Below, one piece after another: positions 32,561 to 43,231 of a stretch of 64,000 bases of DNA. Position 1 is the first letter of the stretch. Each line of letters starts with the position of its first letter. A program made the translations under genes and the position numbers. Source of the DNA: Chloroflexota bacterium (lineage in GTDB: Bacteria; Chloroflexota; Anaerolineae; Anaerolineales; UBA4823); contig JAKOUW010000163.1 in assembly GCA_029782365.1 (NCBI GenBank), positions 1-64,000 of the forward strand, read 5' to 3'. The notes beneath the pieces are model-generated. The model was given only the letters and a program-made list of their open reading frames with translations, had not been told where the DNA came from and searched no databases.

Positions 32561-34767
32561 AGCTTTGGTGTGCTGGCTTTCACTTCTCCATCTAAACGCA
32601 CCACCAATCCTCGCTCACGATCAAATTCAACATCCACATCGTGGTTTCGATACCGGATGTTGGTCATGGAAAAGGATGCCCAGCCCATATCAACCGGATC
32701 GATGATGATTTCATCCGTGTCTTGCGGTGTGAGGCCGGCTACATGTTGGATCAGGAGATCAATCCAGGACGAGTGATTGTAGTCAAGGTTAGCAAACATG
32801 GGTTCCGCTGTGTGTGGGTCATACCGCTCAGCGATGTTGGGCCGGTGGATATCGCCATTGGGGAAGTGCATACGGGTGTACCTGTCGAAAAGAAGGGCGG
32901 CGTTTTTGGCGAGTGTCGAATCCAGCGCTTTCGCGGCCCACAGCAAGCCGTCCACTACGTGGCAAGTCGTTCTAGGCCAGGTGCAGTAGTTCCAATAAGT
33001 CCAATTCGCCGCCTGGAGTTCGGCGTACTTTTCATAATCCAGCGGCAGAGATGGCAGGGGAAATGAGGTCCAAAAAGTCTTTGGATTGAAGAGATGCCGC
33101 AGCATGGGAAGGTGCTCATTTTTGGCAATCCTGGCCCAAAAGACATAAAACCCAGTCACAGATTTAACGCGGGCGTGCTTGTACACGATCGGCTTTACAT
33201 CATAAAAGAAAGCATCCTGTGGATGCCACATGACAGCCAGCATTTGGAGACGGGTGCGCTCAGCCAGGCTGGCGTAACGGTTTTCCAATGCGAGATCGCC
33301 TATTTGATGGGCGAGGCTGGCAGCAGAAGCGAAATTCCTGTAAGCGTAGGCACACTGGTCAACCGTTGCAAGGCGGTGGTCGCGGTCTTCTGCGTAGCGT
33401 TGATACAACGCTTGTGTGGTTTGCGGCCAGTGTAATGCTGGATCCGTCACTACACTTGCCCGAATTTTTTGCAGCAGTTCGAGATCGGCGTCTCCGCACG
33501 ATCCATCCGGAGAGTAAGTTCTGTCTCGTTCGTAACGCAAGATTTCGGAAATCGGGTTAAAGTATAAAAAGCGCGCCGCCCATTCCTGTCCGGCTGAGTT
33601 GCTCCAGGGGTAAGTCTCGTAGAGGTTATCCTGGTCGATATCGAACAGCCGCGGGTATGACTCCAGGTTGCTGCACAAGTGTGGCCAAGTCGCTCGTAGG
33701 GTTTTCAAGCCTTCATCGGGATGCACTAGCAGGGCGCCGTGGAAAGCGGCAACGGCATAATTTTGATAGGGCACCGAACGGCCCGAAGCATCCTGGTTGC
33801 TCTCATCTCCATCGATGCCCCAATCCCAGATATGGTTTGCCAGGTAACCGTCATTCAGATTCTCTGGTGAGAAGAACTCTTTGGTGGTGGAGAATGCCCA
33901 GGCCGGGTTTCTCATCCAGCGCAGTTCATCAACCGAAATGCACGCCCCGGAATAAGACACGCAACCTTCAAAAGCAACGGTGCCCTCGCGAGGTGCAGGG
34001 TAGAGGAAATGCCCCAGGCGCGCGGTAATCATTTTTGTGTAAAGTGACCACCAGCGGTAGTAATACAGTTTTTCAAAGTAAGGATTGCTTGCCTGGAAAC
34101 GGGGAATCTCCCGGTCAAACCACGCATTCCAGTCTTGCCGGACTGAATTGAGCAAATCTGCACTCTCGATCCAACCGCTTAACGCTGCTTCAACGGCTCG
34201 TTGGTCAGTACCGATTCCCAACAAGAGAGTCAGCGTTAAGCGCGCTTGTGGTGCAAGGGAGAATGTAAATGCGACCTGGTATTCTACTCCGCTGAATTCT
34301 ACGCTCTGCGGCGTCAGAGAGGAGGCCAGCGCGTAGTGGACCGGTTCGGGCACTCTCTCGCTGTAGGGAGACTCTGCATACAGCAATCCGGCCTCGGTGG
34401 CCGCGCCTGGCCTGGCGGCGCCAGGCAGCAACCCAGAAAAGGAAGCCTGGACTGTAATTGGCTGTGGGGTGTCATTTTGCCACTCAAGCGCCAAGCCCAG
34501 GATATCATTGCGCGCGACGCAGATCCAACGCGCAGAGGGTAAAAGCGAAAGGCGAGCCCCAAACGGGGGAGCAGTCTCTTCCATTTCCACCCGATCGGGA
34601 GCCCAGGATCGGACGCCGCCGGCTGCCCAAGGGAACAGGTTCTCTGGCTGCCATTTTTGCACGAAGATCAGCCTGGATTCCAAAGCGCCCATTTGCAGGC
34701 CGATGTTCCCGGTGCCAAGAAAGTTCTTATCGGCGCGACCGCCCAGGTACTCGCATATATTTCTCAT
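32539..34767 (-). CDS. (alpha/alpha)6-barrel glycoside hydrolase-like protein
   Basis: 742 residues. An N-terminal beta-sandwich (~1-235) precedes a long helical toroid (~240-690) with a catalytic-type acidic loop WGIDGDESNQDASG and repeated aromatic helices (AANWTYWNYCTWPRTTCHVVDGLLWAAKAL, YDKNxHSSW-like DYNHSSWIDLLIQ). This is the arrangement of GH63/MGH1-like enzymes (mannosylglycerate hydrolase, glucosidase relatives). No signal peptide. It lies upstream of the ABC unit on the same strand but is separated from it by 230 bases and the candidate operator, so it likely has its own promoter. I start at the ATG at 34767, not at the TTG before it. Substrate unknown. Confidence 0.8.
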   Translation of the reverse strand: MRNICEYLGGRADKNFLGTGNIGLQMGALESRLIFVQKWQPENLFPWAAGGVRSWAPDRVEMEETAPPFGARLSLLPSARWICVARNDILGLALEWQNDTPQPITVQASFSGLLPGAARPGAATEAGLLYAESPYSERVPEPVHYALASSLTPQSVEFSGVEYQVAFTFSLAPQARLTLTLLLGIGTDQRAVEAALSGWIESADLLNSVRQDWNAWFDREIPRFQASNPYFEKLYYYRWWSLYTKMITARLGHFLYPAPREGTVAFEGCVSYSGACISVDELRWMRNPAWAFSTTKEFFSPENLNDGYLANHIWDWGIDGDESNQDASGRSVPYQNYAVAAFHGALLVHPDEGLKTLRATWPHLCSNLESYPRLFDIDQDNLYETYPWSNSAGQEWAARFLYFNPISEILRYERDRTYSPDGSCGDADLELLQKIRASVVTDPALHWPQTTQALYQRYAEDRDHRLATVDQCAYAYRNFASAASLAHQIGDLALENRYASLAERTRLQMLAVMWHPQDAFFYDVKPIVYKHARVKSVTGFYVFWARIAKNEHLPMLRHLFNPKTFWTSFPLPSLPLDYEKYAELQAANWTYWNYCTWPRTTCHVVDGLLWAAKALDSTLAKNAALLFDRYTRMHFPNGDIHRPNIAERYDPHTAEPMFANLDYNHSSWIDLLIQHVAGLTPQDTDEIIIDPVDMGWASFSMTNIRYRNHDVDVEFDRERGLVVRLDGEVKASTPKLQKLVIQ

Positions 34768-34860
34768 CAATGATCTGCCTTCGCCGGTCCATTGTCCTGC
34801 AAGATGAAGAACACGTCAATGTTTTCGCAAAGGCGACGAGACTTACCTGCTCAAAAGAGT

Positions 34861-35253
34861 TTATCTTGCAATCTCCCAAATATACCCAGCCGGATCCATA
34901 AAACTGGCTGTGCGGATGCCCCATGGTCGATCCATTGGGCCGTTCAGCAGTTTCACCCCCTGCCTCGACAACCAGACGCACATGGCGTCCACATCATCCA
35001 CGTGGATCGTGAATACAAAGCGAGCGCCCGAATCGTGACCTGCGACTTTGGCAGGCTCGATGAGTTCGTTGGCCTGGGTGATCCGCAATAAATTGATCAG
35101 GGTGCCGTCGAAATTGAAGACTGCTGAGTTTGCATCCTCGTATTGGACGGGGAGTCCAAAAGCCCGCTGGTAGAACTCTTTGGATGCCTCCAAGTCCTCA
35201 GTAAATAACGTAATGGCAAAAATTCCTTTTGGCCAGTCATTCGCTTGATTCAT
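34861..35253 (-). CDS. VOC-family (glyoxalase/bleomycin-resistance-like) protein
   Basis: 130 residues with two beta-alpha-beta-beta-beta modules: ITLFTEDLEASKEFYQRAFGLPVQYED and FVFTIHVDDVDAMCVWLSRQGVKLLNGPMDRPWGIRTASFMDPAGYIWEIA. The C-terminal FMDPAGYIWEI segment with Glu is the metal-ligand region of VOC enzymes. The family holds lyases, dioxygenases and resistance proteins, so function cannot be told. A second VOC gene lies immediately upstream on the same strand, 30 bases away. Confidence 0.88.
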   Translation of the reverse strand: MNQANDWPKGIFAITLFTEDLEASKEFYQRAFGLPVQYEDANSAVFNFDGTLINLLRITQANELIEPAKVAGHDSGARFVFTIHVDDVDAMCVWLSRQGVKLLNGPMDRPWGIRTASFMDPAGYIWEIAR

Positions 35254-35283
35254 GACACTCCTTGAAATTAAGGGACAAGATCA

Positions 35284-35790
35284 TCACCAAATCTCATCCA
35301 AAGGGGAAGCTTTCCCATCTAACAGGTTTTGCATTAGCTCAGAGTAATCAGCCTCATTATTCACGCTGAGCTCCAATCCCAACTGCTCTTTTGAGTCGAC
35401 ATAACTGTACGAACCTCCCGAGTGATAACCAATATGATAGGGGAGATTTACACCGATATCAGATAGCTTCTTTTGAAACCCTTTCCTGTCGTTGACTTGA
35501 ATGCAGAAGTGAAAAACGCCCTGCCCATGTTTTTCCAGAAATGCCCTCCATGGACTGGGGCTTGTCCCAGGTTGGATCAACTCAAGAACGAAATTGTCGA
35601 GTTGGTATTTGGCAACCTGGCAATCTGTGTATTCTGCCGGTTTCTCGTGGGTATAGTGGAGTATACCAGGTGGGAAAACGGTTCCAATTTTTTCCTCAGG
35701 AATCCCCAGGATCTTTGCCCAATTTTCGTTGGCTGTTCTGACATCTCTGACCACGATGCATACCTGGGTAATCATTCTAGTTTCTTCCAT
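35284..35790 (-). CDS. VOC-family protein, methylmalonyl-CoA epimerase-like
   Basis: 168 residues. The N-terminal half (TQVCIVVRDVRTANENWAKILGIPEE) and second half (VFHFCIQVNDRKGFQKKLSDIGVNLPYHIGY, then SYVDSKEQLGLELSV) fit the VOC fold, with His in FHFCI and Glu in GLELS as likely metal ligands, as in methylmalonyl-CoA epimerase. The substrate need not be a CoA ester. An internal ATG at 35775 is an alternative start. It precedes the other VOC gene on the same strand. Confidence 0.85.
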   Translation of the reverse strand: MEETRMITQVCIVVRDVRTANENWAKILGIPEEKIGTVFPPGILHYTHEKPAEYTDCQVAKYQLDNFVLELIQPGTSPSPWRAFLEKHGQGVFHFCIQVNDRKGFQKKLSDIGVNLPYHIGYHSGGSYSYVDSKEQLGLELSVNNEADYSELMQNLLDGKASPLDEIW

Positions 35791-35925
35791 ACTGCTGTCG
35801 ATCCTCCTGTTTCCATTTTATTGATTATTCTGCCCGAGAATCCGCCAGAAAGCAGCCGGCAACCACTCTTGAGGCAGTAACCCGGTGAGAATTAGTTTAT
35901 GGTCATTTTCCCAAAAAATGGATGG

Positions 35926-37605
35926 TCATGACAGCTCCGCATACGGGGGCTCGACCAACGCATCTTGTACATAGGTGCGTGCGGCGATCATATGTGCGGT
36001 GATCCGCTCCACGCCGGGCTTTTGGTAGGCAAAGGCGCGCGCCTCAATGCCCTGGTCTTCTACTGTCACACGGGCATGCTGGCGCATGTGCTCGGCCCAG
36101 GATGGGGCGACAAACGATTCCAGGTACCGGTCTGGATCCGCCAAATCGCGGAATAGGTCCCAACGAATCGCGCCTTCGCGGTAGCGGAAACGGCGCATGT
36201 CTTGCATAGCGTTGATAAAATCGGCCGAATGTTCGGTGGAAACGCGGTGTTCCACCGTGATTAAAACTGGCCCATCATCCGGCTCAGGGGTGAGCACGAT
36301 CTGGGGTTCGCGCCAATGCATGGAGTAGCTGAGGTCCAGGTGCAGGATGGGGCGCAGCGGCCAGCGCAGGATGGTCGCCAACCCGAGAATTAGGGCTGCC
36401 GCAGCGCAGGTCAGGGCGATGGGATTGCCCACCCTTTCGGCCAGGATGCCCCAGCCGAAAGCGCTGAGTGCCATGGTCCCCTGAAACACCAACATGTAAA
36501 TTGCCAATGTGCGCGCCCGCACCCAGGCCGGCGACGCCGTCTGTGCAGCAGCAGTCAGGCTGGACATCATGGCCAGCCAGGCCATGCCGCCCGCCATCAA
36601 GCCCAATAACAACAAAGGTATTGAGTGCAAATATGCCAGGGCCAGGGTGGCTCCAGCAAAAACCAGGGTAGCCAGGGCAGTCAGGTGATCAACCGGGATC
36701 GTTTTCCGCAGCCAGGGCAGCAGCAGAGCGCTGCTCACGGCGCCGAAACCCAGGCTTCCCAGGACGATGCCGTACCAGGTGGCATCGAGGGCCAGCTCAC
36801 GCCGGGCCATGATGGGCAGCAGCGCCCACAGGGCGCTGGCGCCGACGGAGAAAGCGGCAATGCGCACCAGCACAGACTGCATGGCTGGGGCATGGCTCAC
36901 GTAGCGCAGCCCTGAGACGGTGGCTCCGAGGATATATTCAGGCGGGGTACTGCGCTGGATTTTTTCCTGCCTCCAGAAGTAAATCGCTGCCAGCACGCAC
37001 AGAAAGGAGACTGCGTTCAGCAAGAAGACCGCTGCTGGGCCGGCCAGCGCCACGATAATGCCGCCCAACGCCGGGCCGAGAGCGCGAGCGATATTGTACC
37101 CGGTTGAGTTCAGTGAAACTGCGGCATGCAGTTCTTTGCGCTCAACCAGGTCGGGCAGGATGGCTTGCCAGGCCGGGCCATCAAAGGCGGCCCCCAGGCC
37201 CATCAGGAAAGTGATCCCCAGCAGAAGCCAGACAGAAATATGACCGGTCAGCGTCAAAACGCCCATCGAAAGCGCCATCACCAGTAAAAAACCCTCGGTG
37301 AAGAGCAGCACTTTGCGACGGTCAAGCAGATCAGAAAAGGTGCCGGCTGGCAGGCCGAGTAAAAAGATGGGCAGGCTGGTGGCTGTCTGCATGAGAGCTA
37401 TCAGGAGCGGGGAAGGCGTCAGCGAAGTCATCAGCCAGCCCACCCCTACGGTCTGCATCATTGAACCCACATTTGAAGCGACCGAGGCGATCCAAATGGA
37501 TCGAAAGACCGACCGGCGGAGTGGGCTCCAGGGGGAAACGCCTGGCTCCATTAGGCTGGCCTTGCTTCCACTGTCTGGACCATGCGATGATAGAGTATCT
37601 TTCAT
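35926..37605 (-). CDS. MFS transporter with C-terminal ABM-like domain
   Basis: 559 residues. The first ~400 show twelve hydrophobic segments with MFS_3-type sequence (IWIASVASNVGSMMQTVGVGWLM, SDLLDRRKVLLFTEGFLLV), as in EntS-like exporters. The last ~140 form a soluble domain (VLITVEHRVSTEHSADFINAMQDMRRFRYREGAIRWDLFRDLADPDRYLESFV) resembling an antibiotic-biosynthesis-monooxygenase fold, the normal extension in this subfamily. Likely an exporter of a small molecule or drug at the cytoplasmic membrane. The start at 37605 lies one base after the aldo-keto reductase stop, supporting co-transcription. Confidence 0.9.
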   Translation of the reverse strand: MKDTLSSHGPDSGSKASLMEPGVSPWSPLRRSVFRSIWIASVASNVGSMMQTVGVGWLMTSLTPSPLLIALMQTATSLPIFLLGLPAGTFSDLLDRRKVLLFTEGFLLVMALSMGVLTLTGHISVWLLLGITFLMGLGAAFDGPAWQAILPDLVERKELHAAVSLNSTGYNIARALGPALGGIIVALAGPAAVFLLNAVSFLCVLAAIYFWRQEKIQRSTPPEYILGATVSGLRYVSHAPAMQSVLVRIAAFSVGASALWALLPIMARRELALDATWYGIVLGSLGFGAVSSALLLPWLRKTIPVDHLTALATLVFAGATLALAYLHSIPLLLLGLMAGGMAWLAMMSSLTAAAQTASPAWVRARTLAIYMLVFQGTMALSAFGWGILAERVGNPIALTCAAAALILGLATILRWPLRPILHLDLSYSMHWREPQIVLTPEPDDGPVLITVEHRVSTEHSADFINAMQDMRRFRYREGAIRWDLFRDLADPDRYLESFVAPSWAEHMRQHARVTVEDQGIEARAFAYQKPGVERITAHMIAARTYVQDALVEPPYAELS

Positions 37606-37606
37606 A

Positions 37607-38874
<1,268 letters not shown>

Positions 38875-38896
38875 GTTTCCTTAAAGCTTGTCCGCG

Positions 38897-39883
38897 CTAA
38901 TCTCGTGAGGAATACCAGTTTAGCACTCGCAAAGCGCGCAGCGTGTTCCAGCGGCTCGGCCGGCCCTCACCATCGTCGATCTCGACCGGCATCATGCCAG
39001 GGTAACGGGTCTCGAGCGGCCAACGACCGTCGCTACCGCGCTTCGAGGCGACCAGCTCGATCGCCTCCGCGGCGCGTTCGTCGGGGCTGGCGCCTGCGCG
39101 GCGCAGATACTCGAGTCCACGCAGTACATCGTAATGCCACCATGTCGGGAAGGCGAAACGAATCCAGGCAGCCCCTCCCTTACGATCGCGCTCGATCACC
39201 TCTCCAGTGGAGCGCCGCCGGAATAATCGACGCTCGAGAAGGTACTCCTGGCCGCGCAGACGGGCCTCAACCGCCTGCGGACTGATTATGCCGTTCAGCT
39301 CGTGCTCAAGCAAGGCCTCCAGCACACAAATTGTGGTGTTGAATGAGGAGTGTGTCGAACCGTTCGGCGCTTCGCAGTTCCAGCCGCCGTCGGGCAGTTG
39401 CTCGGAGAGCAGCCGGTCAATCACACTCTGGACGTCCTGGCCGAAGTAAGCGCCGGCTGCGCCCACCTGTCCATTGATGCAGGGTTCCAGTTCGCCGGCG
39501 AAGAATGGATTGTCATCACACTCCTGTGGCCCACAGCCTTTCCAGGTCACGCTGTCACGGACGAGACCCAAGGCGCGACGCGCCTGGGAGCTGGCTGGGT
39601 CAAGGCCCAGGTCTCGCAGTAACATCAAGACGTGCATCGTGGAGTTCCATCCCCGGTTCCACGCCGCGCCTCCCCACCGCCCATCGGTCCCCTGGAGAGC
39701 GAGCAGGCAGGCGCCCCAGCCCTCGGTGGCGACTCGCTCCCGCTCAGTTGTGACCTCCTCGTCCGGCTCCTTCAGCAGGTCGCGCTTCACCTGCCAGCGA
39801 ATCGAGGGGTCTGAATCAAGCAGCCATTTGATGACCGGATCTTCTGAGGGCTGGTTTGTAGATAAATTGGTCGTCATCTGCAT
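38897..39883 (-). CDS. Alpha/alpha-toroid (squalene cyclase/prenyltransferase-like) protein
   Basis: 328 residues built of helical pairs with QW-like repeats: QGTDGRWGGAAWNRGWNSTMHVLMLLRDLGLD, QLPDGGWNCEAPNGSTHSSFNTTICVLEALLEH, and SDGRWPLETRY. This is the toroid of terpene cyclases and prenyltransferases, but it is about half the length of squalene-hopene cyclase, and no DXDD catalytic motif is seen. Such short proteins are common hypothetical proteins in soil bacteria; a role in lipid or glycan binding is possible. No signal peptide. An alternative start is the ATG at 39877. Confidence 0.8.
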   Translation of the reverse strand: MQMTTNLSTNQPSEDPVIKWLLDSDPSIRWQVKRDLLKEPDEEVTTERERVATEGWGACLLALQGTDGRWGGAAWNRGWNSTMHVLMLLRDLGLDPASSQARRALGLVRDSVTWKGCGPQECDDNPFFAGELEPCINGQVGAAGAYFGQDVQSVIDRLLSEQLPDGGWNCEAPNGSTHSSFNTTICVLEALLEHELNGIISPQAVEARLRGQEYLLERRLFRRRSTGEVIERDRKGGAAWIRFAFPTWWHYDVLRGLEYLRRAGASPDERAAEAIELVASKRGSDGRWPLETRYPGMMPVEIDDGEGRPSRWNTLRALRVLNWYSSRD

Positions 39884-39905
39884 ACAAGCTCAGAAAGCAA
39901 CCCCA

Positions 39906-40274
39906 CTAGAACACCTGCATCACCAGCATAGAGATAAGGATTAGCAAAATACCGCTCAACAGCCCCAAAATCACCAGGTGTACAGAACTGCTCGCATCTA
40001 CGATAAAGCTTGCCCTCTCACTTGGGCTCATATTGCGAAAACTTTCTGTATGGGCTCGTTGGAATAGGCCCCACTCCTGTCCGGCGGCCATTTTGGTTGA
40101 TAAACCGGCGATAATCACCAGACTACCTGCGATGAAGAAAGCATTGCTGTACTGAAGGGCAGTATCCCACTGATTCAAATAACCAATTATTCCGACGATG
40201 ATTCCTGCGGCAATGGCGATTAAGGCTGCTTCTCCACACATTCTGAGGATAGTCTGAATAAGCAATCGATTCAT
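39906..40274 (-). CDS. Small membrane protein (122 aa), unknown
   Basis: Three hydrophobic helices (ALIAIAAGIIVGIIGYL, NAFFIAGSLVIIAGLST, LVILGLLSGILLILISMLV) with a charged cytoplasmic loop (HTESFRNMSPSERASFIVD). The ATG at 40274 is the better start; the open frame further upstream lacks support. It sits 22 bases before the toroid protein gene on the same strand. No family is recognised. Confidence 0.7.
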   Translation of the reverse strand: MNRLLIQTILRMCGEAALIAIAAGIIVGIIGYLNQWDTALQYSNAFFIAGSLVIIAGLSTKMAAGQEWGLFQRAHTESFRNMSPSERASFIVDASSSVHLVILGLLSGILLILISMLVMQVF

Positions 40275-40417
40275 ATGTGCCTCGTCATCACTTAAGCGAA
40301 TGTGTTCGAGTCTGCAGGTGGAATAAAAACTTCGCTGCAAGTAGAGTACAGCTACAAACCAATCTGTCTGCAGCACCGCACTATTCATTATACAGCAATC
40401 TGCACCTGCACTTTATG

Positions 40418-41230
40418 TCAGGGTGTTTTTTCATTCCCCTCGAGAGATCGTTTTTGCCAGTGAATGTTCCTACCGAGGAAGATCCACGCGCCGATTCCGA
40501 CGAAGAGATAAAGGGCGAAGAATAACCACGTGACGATGCGCGCAGGGTTGAACAGGCTGAAATGGATGATTGAAGCCAACGTCGCCAGGGAGGTAAACAC
40601 GGCATACAGACCTATAAGAGGTTGAACAGCCTGCCAGCTCCTTTGGCGCAAGCTCCATAAGGAAAGGATACTGGCGCCTATAAAGAAAGCTCCAAGCAGC
40701 CGAACATTGACGATAGATAATCCCCAGGGCCACAGATTCTTCGCCAGAGCGGGCATAAAGTACATTGTCAGCCCAACCGGGATTACGACAGCCAGGTGGA
40801 TGATGAAATAAATTCGCATACCGCGAGTAACCATCCACCGGCCTTTCGCCGTGCTTTCCTGGCCACGGCCCAGGAGAAGCGTTATACCTAACAGAAGCGC
40901 CAGCCCACTGAGCGCCGCCAGCCATAAAACCAGGCGCCCATTCAGACCTATCTCTCCGATATCAATTACGCCAACGGAGGCAATCAACAGATCGCCCAGG
41001 CCGAGTAATGCCGGGCCTCCGACGGGTATAGGGGAAGGCGCCAGCGCAGCCAGGGCGGTACAAACGCCCCCGCCCACGAGAAGTGAACCCATGAAACGAG
41101 CCGCCAGGGGAGGAAAGACCCAAGGCCATACCAGGCTGACCGTTTGCGGTAAGAGAAATAAGTATAACCCTGCCAGGGTGGTGATTGTGGTATGAATCCA
41201 GAGACCAGTCTTAATCAACTTTGTTTTCAT
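40418..41230 (-). CDS. Membrane protein with about eight helices, unknown
   Basis: 270 residues, mostly hydrophobic, in two similar halves: TTITTLAGLYLFLLPQTVSLVWPW and YFIIHLAVVIPVGLTMYFMPALAKNLWPW begin alike, followed by AARFMGSLLVGGGVCTAL and NVRLLGAFFIGASILSLW. That indicates an internal duplication of a four-helix unit. The start is fixed by a 4-base ATGA overlap with the upstream FAD oxidoreductase gene, so the two are translationally coupled. The function is unknown; a membrane partner for the oxidoreductase is conceivable. Confidence 0.8.
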   Translation of the reverse strand: MKTKLIKTGLWIHTTITTLAGLYLFLLPQTVSLVWPWVFPPLAARFMGSLLVGGGVCTALAALAPSPIPVGGPALLGLGDLLIASVGVIDIGEIGLNGRLVLWLAALSGLALLLGITLLLGRGQESTAKGRWMVTRGMRIYFIIHLAVVIPVGLTMYFMPALAKNLWPWGLSIVNVRLLGAFFIGASILSLWSLRQRSWQAVQPLIGLYAVFTSLATLASIIHFSLFNPARIVTWLFFALYLFVGIGAWIFLGRNIHWQKRSLEGNEKTP

Positions 41231-42300
41231 CTGGGCCTTATTGGAGCAGTTGCATTCACCTGAGCTTGCCGAAACAGCCAAAGCAGATGGCTTGGAATCT
41301 TAACGCGATACCGTCTGCGCAGCAGTTCTATCAACTGCGGTGATCTTGAAAACCTATCAATCAACAGACGGTACACGCGATCGCCGCTGTGATCGTAGGC
41401 TGCCCGATTGAGTAGAGAGGTGTAAATCAATGGGTAGATTTGAGTGTGGATGGATCGATGATAGTCCGAGCCATGGGCAATAGCCTGGGCCGCCAGGTAA
41501 CCGGAATGCAGTGCATAGCGAATCCCAAAACCCCACAGGTAATCCTGAAACCCGGCTGCTTCGCCCACCCGCAGAGGCATGTCTCCACTTTGCCAAAAAT
41601 TAGCCCTACGACCGCCAAACCCTGACGTCAAACGAACATTGTCTAGTTTTATTGGGACTAGCCAACGAAAAAACTCCAGGCAGCGCTGGAGGTACGCGCG
41701 GGCATTCGCAAAATTGCGCGTCAAAATCACTGACAGAATGCCCTGCCCCTCAATAACAAACAAATAGGCATAGGCTTTGGGAGCATGGCTGACGCTGATT
41801 AAGAGTTTTACTGTATTTGGGTGAGATGTCTCAAATCGTAGCCCTACCCCGAGGAATTGGCCCCGGTGCTGTGCTCCTGTGGCCCAAACAGCCACATTTT
41901 GACGGTCGCGGCGCTCATTGTAATGAATGGTTGCTCCACAATCGAGGGCTTGTTCCTTAAGAGAGTGTTCCAGGGTGCCAGGCTGGTCACCGCGCTTGAC
42001 CAGGTATAGGAGCGGGCGTGGGGATGTGATGAAATGGCACTCTCCACGCGGATCATATACTTCAAGATGGTTGACGGGCCAATACTCGAAATTACGGTTG
42101 ATTTCCCAACTGTCAAGAAGATCGGCAAAATCTGTTTTCGTCGTCCAATTTTCAACTGCATCCCACGTGTTTTTTCGCCCCCAACCGGAATCGGGAGCCG
42201 CCTCGAAAACTTCCACAGGCTGGTTCGCCTGTGCCAGGCCAATCGCGGTGGAAAGGCCAGCCAGGCCAGCCCCTGCAATGCCAGTAATTGGGTGATGCAT
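41227..42300 (-). CDS. FAD-dependent oxidoreductase (geranylgeranyl reductase-like)
   Basis: 357 residues. The N-terminal Rossmann motif GIAGAGLAGLSTAIGLAQANQPVEVFEA binds FAD. A second FAD motif near residue 260 (VGEAAGFQDYLWGFGIRYALHSGYLAAQAI) is of the geranylgeranyl-reductase / group-A monooxygenase type. It may reduce or hydroxylate a lipid or other hydrophobic substrate. It is coupled by ATGA overlap to a membrane protein gene. Substrate and electron donor are not predictable. Confidence 0.85.
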   Translation of the reverse strand: MHHPITGIAGAGLAGLSTAIGLAQANQPVEVFEAAPDSGWGRKNTWDAVENWTTKTDFADLLDSWEINRNFEYWPVNHLEVYDPRGECHFITSPRPLLYLVKRGDQPGTLEHSLKEQALDCGATIHYNERRDRQNVAVWATGAQHRGQFLGVGLRFETSHPNTVKLLISVSHAPKAYAYLFVIEGQGILSVILTRNFANARAYLQRCLEFFRWLVPIKLDNVRLTSGFGGRRANFWQSGDMPLRVGEAAGFQDYLWGFGIRYALHSGYLAAQAIAHGSDYHRSIHTQIYPLIYTSLLNRAAYDHSGDRVYRLLIDRFSRSPQLIELLRRRYRVKIPSHLLWLFRQAQVNATAPIRPR

Positions 42301-42393
42301 AAACCAGTCTCCCAATTTAATTTTGATTTAAATTATCGTAATTATGGCAATTATACTGCGTTTACTCCAATCATATGTTTTCGGCGCGTTCGA

Positions 42394-43164
42394 TTAAATA
42401 TTCTGGCCAGCAATCCATTCCAGGCAATAATCCGCCACTTCCTCCCAACCTTTTTGACCAAGGATGAAGTGGTTTCGCCCAGGGAACTGTTTGAAATCAG
42501 TGACTGAATTGGTTCCCTGATATTTGTCAAAATTCTTTTGATTTAAGTCAGGCGGTATGATGTGGTCGTTACCGCCGGCAATGAGCAGCAACGGTGCGTG
42601 CGGTTTCTTGAAATCAACCCTTGCTCCCAAAAGCGATTCGCGCGGAATGCGCCGCGACTCTGGCACCACATATCGTTCGAATGCGCGGCGTTGTTCATTC
42701 AACGGCATGTCATTGACGAAAGCATATTGAAAACGTTCAAAACTCATAAAGACAGGCGAGTCTTGATTCGCAAAGGGTGTGATGTGCCCCCAATTGGCTT
42801 TGAGAAACGATGCGGTTGTTGTGAAGACTCCCGTTGGGGGAGCCGAATCAATCGCAATTCCGGCAGCAGCGATTTCACGCTGGAGTAAGAGCTGGGTGAT
42901 GAGCGCGCCCATCGAATGACCGATCAGAACCGGTTTCTCATCCAGCGCTTTGATTTGCATCGCGAGATGATCGAGAATAGCAGTGAGCGTCAACTTCCCT
43001 AAGCTGGCATCTGGCGTCTGCAACGCCTGAACAGATTTATCCCTACCGGGATATGCGGGAGCAAAACACCGACATCCTTTGGCTTCGAAGCGTTTGATCC
43101 AGTCTTCCCAGCACAGCGGAGTCATGTATAAGCCGTGAATAAAAACGACAGTTTTTGAACTCAT
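42394..43164 (-). CDS. Alpha/beta-fold hydrolase
   Basis: 256 residues. FIHGLYMTPLCWEDW provides the oxyanion region, GHSMGALIT the nucleophile elbow (Ser), LLLIAGGNDHIIPP the acid loop and FPGRNHFILGQ the catalytic His. A soluble esterase or lipase-like enzyme; no signal peptide. It follows the MmyB-type regulator gene by 67 bases on the same strand and could be under its control. Confidence 0.92.
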   Translation of the reverse strand: MSSKTVVFIHGLYMTPLCWEDWIKRFEAKGCRCFAPAYPGRDKSVQALQTPDASLGKLTLTAILDHLAMQIKALDEKPVLIGHSMGALITQLLLQREIAAAGIAIDSAPPTGVFTTTASFLKANWGHITPFANQDSPVFMSFERFQYAFVNDMPLNEQRRAFERYVVPESRRIPRESLLGARVDFKKPHAPLLLIAGGNDHIIPPDLNQKNFDKYQGTNSVTDFKQFPGRNHFILGQKGWEEVADYCLEWIAGQNI

Positions 43165-43231
43165 AAGTGTTCTCCTTTTTCTGCGTTAGTATACAGCGCA
43201 GATGGAGAATCTCATAGAACAAAATGTCCTT

